From Nemertoderma westbladi (lineage: Eukaryota; Xenacoelomorpha; Nemertodermatida; Nemertodermatidae): a DNA stretch of 35,263 nt. The notes under the pieces are model-generated. The model worked only from the letters and a program-made list of their open reading frames with translations, did not search any database and was not told the DNA's origin. Both the position numbers and the translations under genes were made by a program. Positions 9,324 to 18,510 of the stretch are shown one piece after another. Each line of letters opens with the position of its first letter. The first letter of the stretch is position 1. The stretch lies in contig JAUCBJ010000526.1 of NCBI GenBank assembly GCA_032718475.1, forward strand, positions 1 to 35,263, given 5' to 3'.

Positions 9324-9921
9324 GTTACAAAGCTGAAAGAACAGAATTCAGAGTTGAAAGAAAATATTAATGGGTTGAGTGACCAAGTAAACAATATAAA
9401 TACAAACCGAATTAACCAAGTCGATGTAAATACAAACCTATCTGTCCAAGTCTATGTAAATAATGAGCTTAAAGAACAATGTTAGTTTTTTAACCAAAAT
9501 CTTGTTTGGAGGGGAGATAAAGATTCAACAAAGAGTTAATGGATCTGTTGACTTTTACCGCACCTTGAACGAATACGTTAATGGATTTGGCGACCCGAAT
9601 ACCAACTTTTGGTTGGGGTTGGAGACGATCCACAAGCTGAGTGAAGGCGGGGTGAAGTTGAGAGTCGATTTGTGGTTCACTGGTGAGGGATATAAAGGTG
9701 ATGGCGATAATATATGGGAGTCGGTGGATTACAACAACGAACACGAATATGCGGAATACATCAACTTCTCTATCGGATCAGCTGCAACTAATTGTCGCCT
9801 ACATTTATCCGGTTACCATGGTACTGCTGGTGACTCATTGGAGTATCACAACGAGTCTCCATTCTCTACCAAGGACCGCGAGAATGATGCTTATGGGACG
9901 CCATCAAATATTCAAATATAA
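9324..9921 (+). pseudogene. Fibrinogen-related domain pseudogene, copy 2
   Basis: The block starts after TTTCCTAACAG with a 53-codon coiled-coil-like exon (VTKLKEQNSELKENINGL, then Asn-rich heptads) that ends in TAG at about 9486. The fibrinogen domain continues in another frame from 9463: IKIQQRVNGSVDFYRTLNEY, FGDPNTNFWLGLETIHKL, SGYHGTAGDSL, FSTKDREND. After that the sequence degenerates and stops, so the C-terminal third, including the NCA calcium-site and Cys region, is lost. Both the intron flank and the domain match copy 1 at 5658-6521. A frameshift and truncation make it non-functional. Confidence 0.85.
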
Positions 9922-10675
9922 TTTTTTTCAAATAATGCCCAATAATGGGCGCACAATAAATAACAAAATTTGTACATGCACATTGGCAAATTTAATATAT
10001 AATTAAATGAAACTCAAAATAGCCAGATCGTAGCTGAAGCTAGTATATGAACAGGCTACTTTGATATGCCCAAGTCCAAGAAATATTAAACTTTTTTTCA
10101 TTACTTGTGAGGTCTTAAATACGGACAGTTTTAAGAGATAAAGAGATAACAGTACAGGGTGTGGCGGGCGGGCCAGGGGGGTGGGAAGAGGAGGGCGTAG
10201 GAGCATGAGATCAAGGTACAAGGGAAAGGGGAAACGAGAGATTGAAAAAAAGAAAACGACTCAAATTGTACGATAATTGTTGTTTAGGTAAACAAAATTT
10301 CAGAGTTACTAAAAGAACTATGACAAAATTCAGAAATAAAATAGAAATAAAACGAATGAAAAATATGCTCATGTTAAATTTTCAAATATATATTTTTTTA
10401 ATTTAGATCGAAATATTGACTTGGATGGGATAGCCCGGATAGAATTTGACAATGAGTTCCATTGAGCAGGTCCTTCATATTTAATTGATCGCTAGGCCAC
10501 CAAAAGCCTTACTTTCGGGACAAAAAAAAGTATTATGATTATTACGAGCTGACCTGGTTCCATATGAGTAAATATTGGATACAGGCTGAAATAAATGTTC
10601 TAGTGATTGAGGACTTTTTTTAATGGAAACAGTATACATAAAAGTTAACAACTGAAAGTAATATAATTAAATAAT
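9922..10675. other. No recognisable gene
   Basis: AT-rich DNA with a short G-rich patch around 10150-10215. I see no exon or element terminus. The right part may be the 3' tail of the minus-strand LINE fragment next to it. Confidence 0.45.
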
Positions 10676-10678
10676 AAA

Positions 10679-11004
10679 TTAATATAATTTGTCAATTGGA
10701 AGGATCGTAAGCTTTTTGTACAATGGACCTGCGGAGATTCTGTAGTGACTAAAAGTTATAGCCTGCAACAATTTGTTCACTTTTATCTTAAGCGGTCTAA
10801 TAATAGATGGGCAAGCATTTCCCCAGATTAAAAGCCCGTACGAGATGTATGGGTTTATTAAAGAGAAGTACAACGAACGAAGTATATATTCTGGGAAAAT
10901 ATGACGAAGTTTAAAAAATATCCCAATTGATTTGGAGATTTTGGCCAAAACATATTCGACATGAACTTTCCATGATAGTTTACTGTCTATATATATTCAT
11001 AAAT
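10679..11004 (-). pseudogene. CR1/L2-like LINE reverse transcriptase C-terminal fragment
   Basis: The minus strand encodes IDSKLSWKVHVEYVLAKISK, then IFFKLRHIFPEYILRSLYFS, INPYISYGLLIWGNA and PLYKKLTILPIDKLY. This is the region just downstream of the reverse transcriptase palm in CR1/L2/jockey-type LINEs. About 105 residues remain, so the copy is strongly 5'-truncated. It is independent of LINE-A and LINE-B, which lie on the other strand. Confidence 0.8.
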
Positions 11005-11119
11005 ACTTGCAATAAATACAATTTTTAATTTCCTTGTCACAGAGTTTTTATACTCAACTGTCTGACTGTGTACTGAATTACTGTATTTGTTGGTTGGCCC
11101 TCGGTTATTTTAATAACCT

Positions 11120-11445
11120 TTGTTCATGAGTATAAAGAGGAAATACAGAAACGAGTTTAATGCCGAAACTACGACAGTACGAATGAGTTTAACGCGGAAA
11201 CTACGAGCGAGTTTATGCGGATACTACAAGCGAGTTTACGCGGGAATTACGAACGAGTTTACTCAGAAAGTACGAACGAGTTTGCGCAGATACTACGAAT
11301 GAGTATACGCGGATACTGCGAACGAGTTTACGTGGATACTGTGAACGAGTTTACGCGGATACTGAGAACGAGTTTACGCGTATGCTACGTACTAGTTTAC
11401 GCAGATACTACGAGCGAGTATATGTGGAAACTACAAGCAGTGACC
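11120..11445 (+). repeat. 23-bp tandem monomers upstream of LINE-A ORF1
   Basis: About 13 diverged copies of a 23-bp unit (CGAGTTTACGCGGATAC plus a variable six-base joint) end some 25 bp before the LINE-A ORF1 start. The unit is not a multiple of three, so the open frames through it are repeat artefacts. Position and direction suggest a monomer-type 5' UTR of LINE-A. Confidence 0.85.
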
Positions 11446-11469
11446 TTCCCTTTATGCTGAGAGGAATTA

Positions 11470-12446
11470 TGCCTACTTGCTTTGACTGTAAAGCAAGCTT
11501 TACGAAGCGTGATGCCAACAGTCTATGTACTAAATGTCGAAATAGACGCCTTTCAACTTCAACCCCGCATCACTCCCAACCTAACTCTGCCAGTATCAAA
11601 TTTGGGCCCACACCGGAGACGCGACGGATGTCTACCAGTTCGGTTTACAATGCCCACAATGGATCCGAAATCGCCAGTGATCTAGATGACCCCTATGGCG
11701 ATGAGCGATGTTTTCAGGAAGTTGATGCGTCTGCCCCGCCTTGGGCTCGTAGTATGCTCAAGTCTCAACTTAGAATGGAGAAAGAAATTGCCAATGTGAA
11801 CGCACAGGTGGCTTGTCTAAGTAACAGGATGGTGGTTATTGAGGAGGAGAATAAGATAGCGAGGGTGGAAGTCAGGTCTTTAAAGGCAAACAATGAACAG
11901 CTTTCAAAGAGATTGGAGGATGTGGAACAGGAGAATCTCGATCTTCAAAAAACATGCGCCAACCAGCAACGGTTTTTGTGAATCAGTTGATAGGAATCAG
12001 CACGCACGGAACATTGTGTTTGTTGGAGTATCTGAAGATGAAGCAATTGAAGGAGTTGAGAAAGACGAGGAAAAGATAGGAAAATCCTTGATAAGATTGG
12101 CATCAATCCGGATTTCAGCTTCACACAGCTGCGTTTGGGTGAAAAGATTGCTACAGGTAGTACACCCAGGGCCCTGCTTGTTTGTCTGGGTCAGGCAGCT
12201 CCCAGTCCTAAAGTTATTCTTGAGGCTTCTAGGAAGTTGAAAGAGACTCCCAACTTAGAGTCAGTCTACATAAAGGCAGATCAGCACCCGGGTGTAAGAA
12301 TGGAGATAAACAGGTTTCGAGCTGTTGCACGAGATGCCAACCAACGTCTGGAGAATGTTGGTCAGGAAATTGTTTTTGATCCTAAGGAACGAGCAGTTAA
12401 CGAAATGGGGTTGTTATTGATTCGTATAAGCCAAATTTTTAACTGA
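11470..12446 (+). pseudogene. LINE-A ORF1 (zinc-finger, coiled-coil, RRM-like)
   Basis: The start ATG encodes MPTCFDCKASFTKRDANSLC with Cys at 4, 7, 20 and 23, a CxxC-x12-CxxC zinc-binding module. A Ser/Thr-rich linker follows, then a coiled coil (residues about 105-165, rich in Glu, Lys and Leu heptads). An RRM-like nucleic-acid binding region follows: RNIVFVGVSEDEA, later LESVYIKADQHPGVRMEINR. The true frame ends with IDSYKPNF and TAA at 12440-12442. At least three frameshifts (near 11975, 12080-12150 and 12400) break it. Known ORF1 proteins of this layout coat LINE RNA. It is the homologue of LINE-B ORF1 at 13431. Confidence 0.85.
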
Positions 12447-13315
12447 TTTTAGCGGTATATCACATAAATTATCTTTTATTACATGGAATATTGGCAGTGC
12501 TCGCACCAAATTAGCAGATCCAGACATTATAGCATTTTTCCAAGATTTTGATGTGATTTGTCTGCAGGAAGTTAAAACTTCCTTCATAGGTACCTTACCC
12601 GGTTTCAGAACTGTAAGTAATATTTCCAACAAGAAAGCCCACTGCGGTGGTGTTGCAGTATTTTTTAGAAACAATATATTTGATTCTGTTGTATGTATTG
12701 AATTGAAACATGATTTTGTGTATTTTAAATTCGAATTTTGTATGTATTTTAACTTTTTCTGCGTTTATATTGCACCACAAGGCTCAAGCTATGAAAATCC
12801 TGAGATATGGGCCGACATGCCATGATAATGCTGTATCCAGGTTGCACAATGATATCTCCTGGGAATCATGAAGGACTGTCTGCTCTGGTATCCCACGATC
12901 TGTACCGCAGTATTTGCACTGGGATTACATCCTCAAATGTGGGGATTCCAACTTATTATGGACCAAGATAGACTGGATGGGCAATATCTGTAATGATTCC
13001 CCAAACGGTGGAACCATGCCTTCAGATGACGAGTTCACCAACAAGCACTTCGAGATGCTTCTCTGCCCTAAATCCTCCATCCATACAGCCGATCCAATTA
13101 TAGACACCTGTGGTTTGTCTAATGTGGACATCCTTGACCAGCTGATAAGTGGACCAGAAGTGACGGAGGTATTGAATAACCTTAAAGCAAATAAGGCCCC
13201 TGGGCCAGACCTTCTCCCTTCTTACCACCCCTTCTTTTCAAACTCCTCACCCCAGGCTGGATTTTAAGCTTGGTTACATTGTTTAATATTATTTTTTTTA
13301 CAAACTCCCTGTATC
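12433..13315 (+). pseudogene. LINE-A ORF2, 5' part (endonuclease and linker to RT)
   Basis: ORF2 begins in the -1 frame at the end of ORF1 and soon shows FITWNIGSAR and DVICLQEVK, the first two motifs of an APE-type endonuclease. After about 12830 the rest of the endonuclease is missing, and the frame resumes at 12914 with the linker (LLWTKIDWMGNI) and the start of the reverse transcriptase (LKANKAPGPD). The C-rich tail drifts in frame near 13265 but WILSLVTLFNIIFFTNSLY can be followed up to 13315, where LINE-B is inserted. The remainder is at 18511. Confidence 0.8.
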
Positions 13316-13430
13316 AATCTCCCTGTTCTGACATTGGACCTACCTCCATACCTACCCACCTACAGAGTATTAATTCTGTAGTTGGATAGCCTAAGCCAAT
13401 ACATAATCTGATAATTAATAAAAAAAAAAA

Positions 13431-14364
13431 ATGCCGAGATGCATTGATTGCTGTAATGTATTTTCAAAGTTATCTTGCAACAGTTTATGTTCTAAATGTA
13501 AAGATGCGCGATTGGCAGCACCCCCATCTACTCCAAATCCTCAAACCATGCCGACCTTTGGTATCGATACTTCTACACCGGTCCCAGCCGATCTAACCAC
13601 GAGTACCGGTACCAGCTGCTCAACTAGCACTGTTACTACCGGTAGTCGTTCTCTATCGGATGACGACGCAACACCGGCGTGGGCTATTAAAATCTTGGAT
13701 TCAACCACGAGATTGGAATCCCAACTCCAGTCAGTCCAAACTCAAATGGCCACTCTAAATAACCGGGGTAGAAGCGGAGAATAAGCAACTACGAAAAGAA
13801 CTCGGGGACGTCAGGGTGACCAACATCGGTTTGGAAACCCGGATGAATAAGCTCGAGGAGGAGAATGGATCCCTAAGGCACTGTTGTACGAACCAACAAC
13901 GATTCTCCGAGTCCATCGATAAGAGCATGCGCGCCCGCAACGTAATAGCTCTTGGCGTTCCGGAGAATGAACCATTGGGGGATGCAGAAGATGATCTGGC
14001 AAAAGTTGACCTTATATTCAAGTGCATTAGAAAAGATCGCATCGAGAAGTCGTTTCGGCGTATTGGTGCCTTCAACGTTGCACGGCCAAGGCCAATAATA
14101 ATAACACTTGGTGCGTCTGCACCAGACCGCAAGGAAATCCTCACCAACTCGAAGTTACTTAAGGATATCCCAAGCTGCGAGAAGGTTTATATAAAGCCTG
14201 ACATCCATCCCGCGGTTCGCATGGAATACAAGCGACTCCGTGAAGTTGAGGCGAAGGAGAAGGAAAAAGGGGACAATGCTGGGCGCAACGTCTGTTATGA
14301 TTTCAAAACTCGATCAGTTCTTATTGACGGACAACCAATAGACTCATTTAATCCGGTTTTTTAA
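13431..14364 (+). pseudogene. LINE-B ORF1 with one frameshift
   Basis: The start follows a run of 11 or so A. Residues 4, 7, 20 and 23 are the Cys of a zinc module (MPRCIDCC, then LCSKCKDAR). A Thr/Ser-rich linker and a coiled coil follow (LESQLQSVQTQMATLNN, then LETRMNKLEEENGSL). The frame breaks in the GGGG run at 13764-13767, since the coiled coil continues in the next frame. An RRM-like region follows (RARNVIALGVPENEPLG, RPRPIIITLGASA, CEKVYIKPDIHPAVRMEYKR). It ends IDSFNPVF and TAA. Allowing for the single indel the product is about 311 residues. ORF1 proteins of this type bind RNA and form the LINE RNP. The frameshift could also be a sequencing error in the G run. Confidence 0.85.
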
Positions 14365-17300
14365 ACTCGCACCGCAAGAACACTTTTACTGAGCTAGGAA
14401 TTTTATCATGGAATATCGGCGGTATCCACGAGAAATATAAACTGTCCACCGTCGAAAATCTCTTTACCAAATACGATATGGTTTTTATCCAGGAGATAAA
14501 ACTGTCATATAATTTCAAGGTTGCCGGTTTCGAGGTATACCGCAGTGTTTTAGGCGGCGATAGCCATCGAGGCGGAACTGCAATACTATTACGCCATAAA
14601 TTTGTATCACCCGGGGTAAAAACCTTTAGGGAGAAGGAGATATGTGGAATCCAACTGCCAGATTTCCCATCCACGATGTTTATATCTGTATATGATCCAC
14701 CTTGCTCATCTCCCTATGCAACCGCAACGACCCTGGCTAAACTGCAATTGATGATAATTAATAGCCCTCCGTGGATGTCTTTCATCATAGCCGGAGATCC
14801 AAACGCAAGGATGGGGGACCTATCCTCGTTTTCCGATCATTTAATCTCATACAGAACACCGCATGATACCCTGTGTAATAGCTACGGAAAGAACTTGTTA
14901 CATTTGTGCAAATCATCAAATCTTGTAAATCTAAGTTATTCGAGTATAGCTGGAAAGCGACACGGCGGGGAACTAACTTTCAGGCGAAAATCAGGTTTTA
15001 TATCAGAGCCTGATCGTTGTCTTGTTAGCAGGGAGATCGTATCAGCGATTACAAAATTCGATGTAATCTTAGATCATTTACCCTCAGATCATGCTCCGTT
15101 GGAAATCTTTATCAAGCTGGTGAATGAAACAAGTACGATTATACTAGAGAAGAGCTCCGACATGTTGGGTTGTTATAACCACATATTATGCAGCGGTAAT
15201 GGCGTCAGGAAATGTAGAAAAGGTATCAAAGCCAACACCCTATGTAAAGAGGGCTTTATAGAAATGTTAGGACCACCAACTCTTGCCGAACAATCCACCT
15301 CAGGGAACAACCCACACATAGACACTCTGATAGAAAGTTTCACCGAGCAAATTTACAAAACTGCCAAATCAAATAAATGTAAAACCCCAATCCTGGCTAA
15401 CAGCACAAACAGACAGTCCTCAGTAGTCCGCCAGTGGACCGAGTTGGCTATTCCTGGCAATGAGGCATCCCTGTGGCATCGAATTGGATGGAAAGGGGAG
15501 CTTACAGAGGGATCGGACATATCCGTCACACCATCTGACACTGAGTTCAAATCACATTTTGAGTCCCTTGGATATACGAATGCGGGAGAGATACAGACCA
15601 ACCTTACTGAAGATTCGCCTTACATCCCAATCTTAGACGATTCGATAACGATAGAAGAGCTCACTTCGGAAATAGACTCCCTCGATGATCGAAAAGCAGC
15701 CAGACCTGATGGAGTCGGATCTGCCGTTTTAAAGTTTCTCTCATATCAGTGGATTTTATTATTATTACATATATTTAATGTTATTTTTAGCAGCGGAACT
15801 TTCCCCACAATGTGGTGTTTTAGTAAACTCGTAGCGATATTTAAGCGAGGATCACGTTCAGCATGTACTAACTACCGAGGTATACGAGTTATAAACACTT
15901 TATTAAAGGTGTTTGACGGAATTTTAGCGAAGCGTCTAATAAAATGGGCGAAACCTTACTGCGAACAAGCAGGGGCACAACGCTCTCGTTCTTGTATTGA
16001 ACATATACTAACACTAAGACTATTAATAGATTATACCTTTTTTATGAAGGAAAAACTATTCCTAGTATTTATCGACCTTAGCTCTGCTTATGATAATGTC
16101 TCCAGATCAAAATTGTTTTCCGTGCTGAAACGCATGGGGTGTGGTAGAATTATGCTTCGTATTTTGATTGCTATGTATTCTAGAACATCTAGTTTTCTGG
16201 GAGATAGTGTCATTCGGTCAGATACGGGTGTTCTACAAGGGTCCCCGAGCAGCTGCTTTCTTTTCGCCATATTTTTGAACCCCCTTATAGCCCTACTACG
16301 GCGCTGTCTACCAGACAGTTTTTTCAAGTGGCTCCACATCCTCATTTTGATGGACGATTCAGTAATCATTGCAACAACACGGGAACGAGCTATTGAAAAA
16401 CTGAAAATTCTGTTGGGTTATTGTGCTGAGTATGGTATGATAATAAATATTAAAAAAACAAAATTTATGGCTGTTGGAAGGTGTACTTTATCGGACAGGA
16501 CGGATATCTGTATTATATCACCGGACAATGAGACATTAATCGTTAAAAATTGTGACTGTTATGTGTACCTGGGGGCTCCCATAACACAGGACGGTAAGTT
16601 GGAAACCGTGTATAATATTCATTTGACCGAAAAATCTAAGCAAATAACCAAATTCTATGGTTTCCTTGATAAACACAACTTTATGCCAGTATGGTTGAAA
16701 TTATATGTATTTAGAGCCACAATAATTTCCAGTTTGTTTTACAGCTGCGAAACCTGGCTTGGGAGTCAGCCTATTGAGATATACTCAAAATATTGCAAGA
16801 TGTTGTGCAGTACAATAGGGGTTCGTCCAAACACAGTGCGTGAAACACTATTCACTGAAACTGGCGAACCAAATCCGAAATCTCTAGTCGAGCACAAACA
16901 GCGAAAATTCCTGATAGGAATTCTAGCTAAACCAGATTTACATGAACCTCTAATTATGGTGCTTGATATGTGCAGGCAGTCCGGGACTAGAATGGCCAAG
17001 ACGATAGACAAGATCGTTGCAGACGACCGGAATCCTTTGCAAGCCGGGCGTACGACTATAAAAACCACAATCGCAAGCGCAACTTCCACGCGAATGTCAA
17101 TATATCGTGAGGTGAACCCGAACCTAGACAAACCGTCAGTCTACAGCTCAGGGTCCATTGTAGATGAGAAATTGAGAATCAGCTGGTCCCGCTTTCGCTT
17201 GACGTCCACAAACCTGGCCGTAGAGCGTGGACGATGGAGCCGTACCGACCGAAACTCGCGAATTTGTGCTTGCGGGGATACCCAGACCGAGCTACACATT

Positions 17301-17441
17301 CTGAAAGATTGTCCTCTTCTAAAGAACGATCGGGATTCCCTTCACCCATTCCGCATAACGTCTCTCAATGACTTGCAAAACCCTCACACAATAGGCTTAG
17401 TACACCGCGCACTATGTGTGCTCGAAGGCCATATTGGCTAA
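14352..17441 (+). CDS. LINE-B ORF2: endonuclease and reverse transcriptase
   Basis: An uninterrupted frame of 1029 codons. It opens in the -1 frame inside the last codons of ORF1 and has no ATG until 14478, which is already inside the endonuclease. Endonuclease motifs: LSWNIGG, FIQEIK, IAGDPNARMGD, GGELTFRRKSGFI and SDHAPLEI. RT motifs: NYRGIRVINTLLKVFD, motif A FIDLSSAYD (catalytic Asp codon at 16074), motif B GVLQGSPSSCFLF, motif C LILMDDS (Asp-Asp at 16353-16358; most LINEs have F/YADD). A thumb region follows. Near the C terminus CACGDTQTELHILKDC is a Cys-His knuckle. The product would nick target DNA and copy the LINE RNA. All catalytic residues seem present. No internal stop, so this copy is young or under recent constraint, although ORF1 is broken. 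Confidence 0.92.
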   Translation, partial: SGFLNSHRKNTFTELGILSWNIGGIHEKYKLSTVENLFTKYDMVFIQEIKLSYNFKVAGFEVYRSVLGGDSHRGGTAILLRHKFVSPGVKTFREKEICGIQLPDFPSTMFISVYDPPCSSPYATATTLAKLQLMIINSPPWMSFIIAGDPNARMGDLSSFSDHLISYRTPHDTLCNSYGKNLLHLCKSSNLVNLSYSSIAGKRHGGELTFRRKSGFISEPDRCLVSREIVSAITKFDVILDHLPSDHAPLEIFIKLVNETSTIILEKSSDMLGCYNHILCSGNGVRKCRKGIKANTLCKEGFIEMLGPPTLAEQSTSGNNPHIDTLIESFTEQIYKTAKSNKCKTPILANSTNRQSSVVRQWTELAIPGNEASLWHRIGWKGELTEGSDISVTPSDTEFKSHFESLGYTNAGEIQTNLTEDSPYIPILDDSITIEELTSEIDSLDDRKAARPDGVGSAVLKFLSYQWILLLLHIFNVIFSSGTFPTMWCFSKLVAIFKRGSRSACTNYRGIRVINTLLKVFDGILAKRLIKWAKPYCEQAGAQRSRSCIEHILTLRLLIDYTFFMKEKLFLVFIDLSSAYDNVSRSKLFSVLKRMGCGRIMLRILIAMYSRTSSFLGDSVIRSDTGVLQGSPSSCFLFAIFLNPLIALLRRCLPDSFFKWLHILILMDDSVIIATTRERAIEKLKILLGYCAEYGMIINIKKTKFMAVGRCTLSDRTDICIISPDNETLIVKNCDCYVYLGAPITQDGKLETVYNIHLTEKSKQITKFYGFLDKHNFMPVWLKLYVFRATIISSLFYSCETWLGSQPIEIYSKYCKMLCSTIGVRPNTVRETLFTETGEPNPKSLVEHKQRKFLIGILAKPDLHEPLIMVLDMCRQSGTRMAKTIDKIVADDRNPLQAGRTTIKTTIASATSTRMSIYREVNPNLDKPSVYSSGSIVDEKLRISWSRFRLTSTNLAVERGRWSRTDRNSRICACGDTQTELHILKDCPLLKNDRDSLHPFRITSLNDLQNPHTIGLVHRALCVLEGHIG

Positions 17442-17828
17442 TATTAATAAGCCAATAAGGTTCTCATATTTATTTATTTAGTTGTATCCATGTATATTTA
17501 GTTATTTAATTATTTATTCTAATCAATGTATCGTACTGTAATGTCTGTTTAACGTTAATTATTGAACCATTCGGTAGTGAATTGCAAATTGTTCAGTGGC
17601 TCGCCGAACTTCGTGGCCCGCCCAACATTGCTTTGCTCATTGTTTTTGAAACGATTAATATTACTGTAACGCTCTGTTTGTATATATTTCATACCTATCT
17701 GTAAATTTCGCGTATATAGTGTAGTACATGTAGACAATCTATTTAAAATCTTGATATCCATTTGAAATTGTATATATTTATATTTATATCTATATATATG
17801 TCAGAAAGTTATTTATTCTAATTTGGCT
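17442..17828 (+). other. LINE-B 3' UTR, first part
   Basis: AT-rich non-coding sequence after the ORF2 stop. A block near 17597-17632 (GTGGCTCGCCGAACTTCGTG) resembles the MITE terminal signature found at 17829, so a second partial MITE end may lie here. The rest of the UTR is at 18324-18510. Confidence 0.6.
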
Positions 17829-17902
17829 GTGGGGCGAGCCACGAAGTTGGCGGAGCCTTAGCGAATTGACACTGTTAGGGGGTGGGTCAATTTATGCAAA
17901 TA

Positions 17903-17951
17903 GTTGTCGTCGTCGTTGTCGTCGTCGTCGTCGTTGTCGTCGTCGTCGTCG
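17903..17951. repeat. (GTC)n microsatellite inside the MITE
   Basis: About 16 trinucleotide repeats of GTC, with a few GTT interruptions, in the left half of the MITE. Confidence 0.95.
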
Positions 17952-18078
17952 TTACGATTTTGACATGCTAATAACTTTGTCGGATTTAAAGCTGCCAAGT
18001 TGAAAATTTGTAGGTATCAATATGAGCAAAAGTTGAGATTTTTGAGAGACTTTCAGACACCATCAGTGCAATGGTCTC

Positions 18079-18235
18079 CCGCTAGAGGGCCACATGTCTA
18101 AACATTAAATGCCCTCCCATTTCTTTGCTTTTAATCCGTTTAAGCTGAAACTTGGCAGATATGTATTAGACCATTAGCTGTGACTTTCAAAGGAGGCGAA
18201 TCCATCTGCAGTTCTCCAGTCTGCCGCTAGAGGGC
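18079..18235 (+). promoter_or_regulatory. Pair of CTCF-like motifs in the MITE
   Basis: CCGCTAGAGGGC occurs at 18079-18090 and 18224-18235 in the same direction. It fits the core of the known bilaterian CTCF motif (CC, A or G, C or G, C or T, AG, A or G, G or T, GGC). Binding is not shown by sequence alone. Confidence 0.3.
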
Positions 18236-18510
18236 CAACGTGACTATTTGCATAAATTGACCTACCCCCTAACAGTGTCAATTCGCTAAGGCTCTGCCAA
18301 CTTCGTGCTGCGCGAAGTCCCCACTTCGTGTACTATTAGTATTCTAATACTACAATGTATTGTATGTATGTTAATTTAAGATAGATCAATGCGGTGGACA
18401 GTGTATATATTAACCAGACAATGTAACGGTACCTTCATATATTTTGTGTTCTTGCGGTGCGTCTTTATATGTTGTTACATATACAATGTCAATAAATATC
18501 TAATCTAATC

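Larger units (their letters stand above)
17829..18323. mobile_element. MITE in the LINE-B 3' UTR
   Basis: Left end TGTGGGGCGAGCCACGAAG and right end CTTCGTGCTGCGCGAAGTCCCCA are parts of inverted repeats of about 75-80 bp. Inside both arms is TAGGGGGTGGGTCAATTTAT or its reverse complement. A (GTC)n microsatellite occupies 17903-17951. The core carries two copies of CCGCTAGAGGGC in the same direction (18079-18090, 18224-18235), about 145 bp apart. It has no coding capacity. The exact target duplication is unclear because the flanks are themselves inverted repeats. Confidence 0.75.
13316..18510 (+). mobile_element. LINE-B, nearly complete APE-type LINE inserted in LINE-A
   Basis: The element has a 5' UTR of about 115 bp, ORF1, ORF2, a 3' UTR with a nested MITE, and a TAATC-type tail (CTAATCTAATC at 18500-18510). 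It is flanked by TATC at 13312-13315 and 18511-18514, a plausible short target-site duplication. LINE-A coding sequence stops at the left TATC and resumes in frame at the right one, which fixes both borders to a few bases. Domain order (zinc finger ORF1, APE endonuclease, RT, C-terminal Cys-His knuckle) fits the jockey/CR1/I group. The exact clade needs a tree. Confidence 0.85.

Noticed and set aside
10003-10221. Pro/Leu-rich 72-codon frame on the minus strand
   Set aside because: Low-complexity translation of a G-rich patch with no supporting structure.
11120-11460. Arg/Thr-rich proteins in the 23-bp monomers
   Set aside because: Successive frames of the same tandem repeat; the ORF1 start at 11470 is marked by the zinc module conserved in LINE-B.
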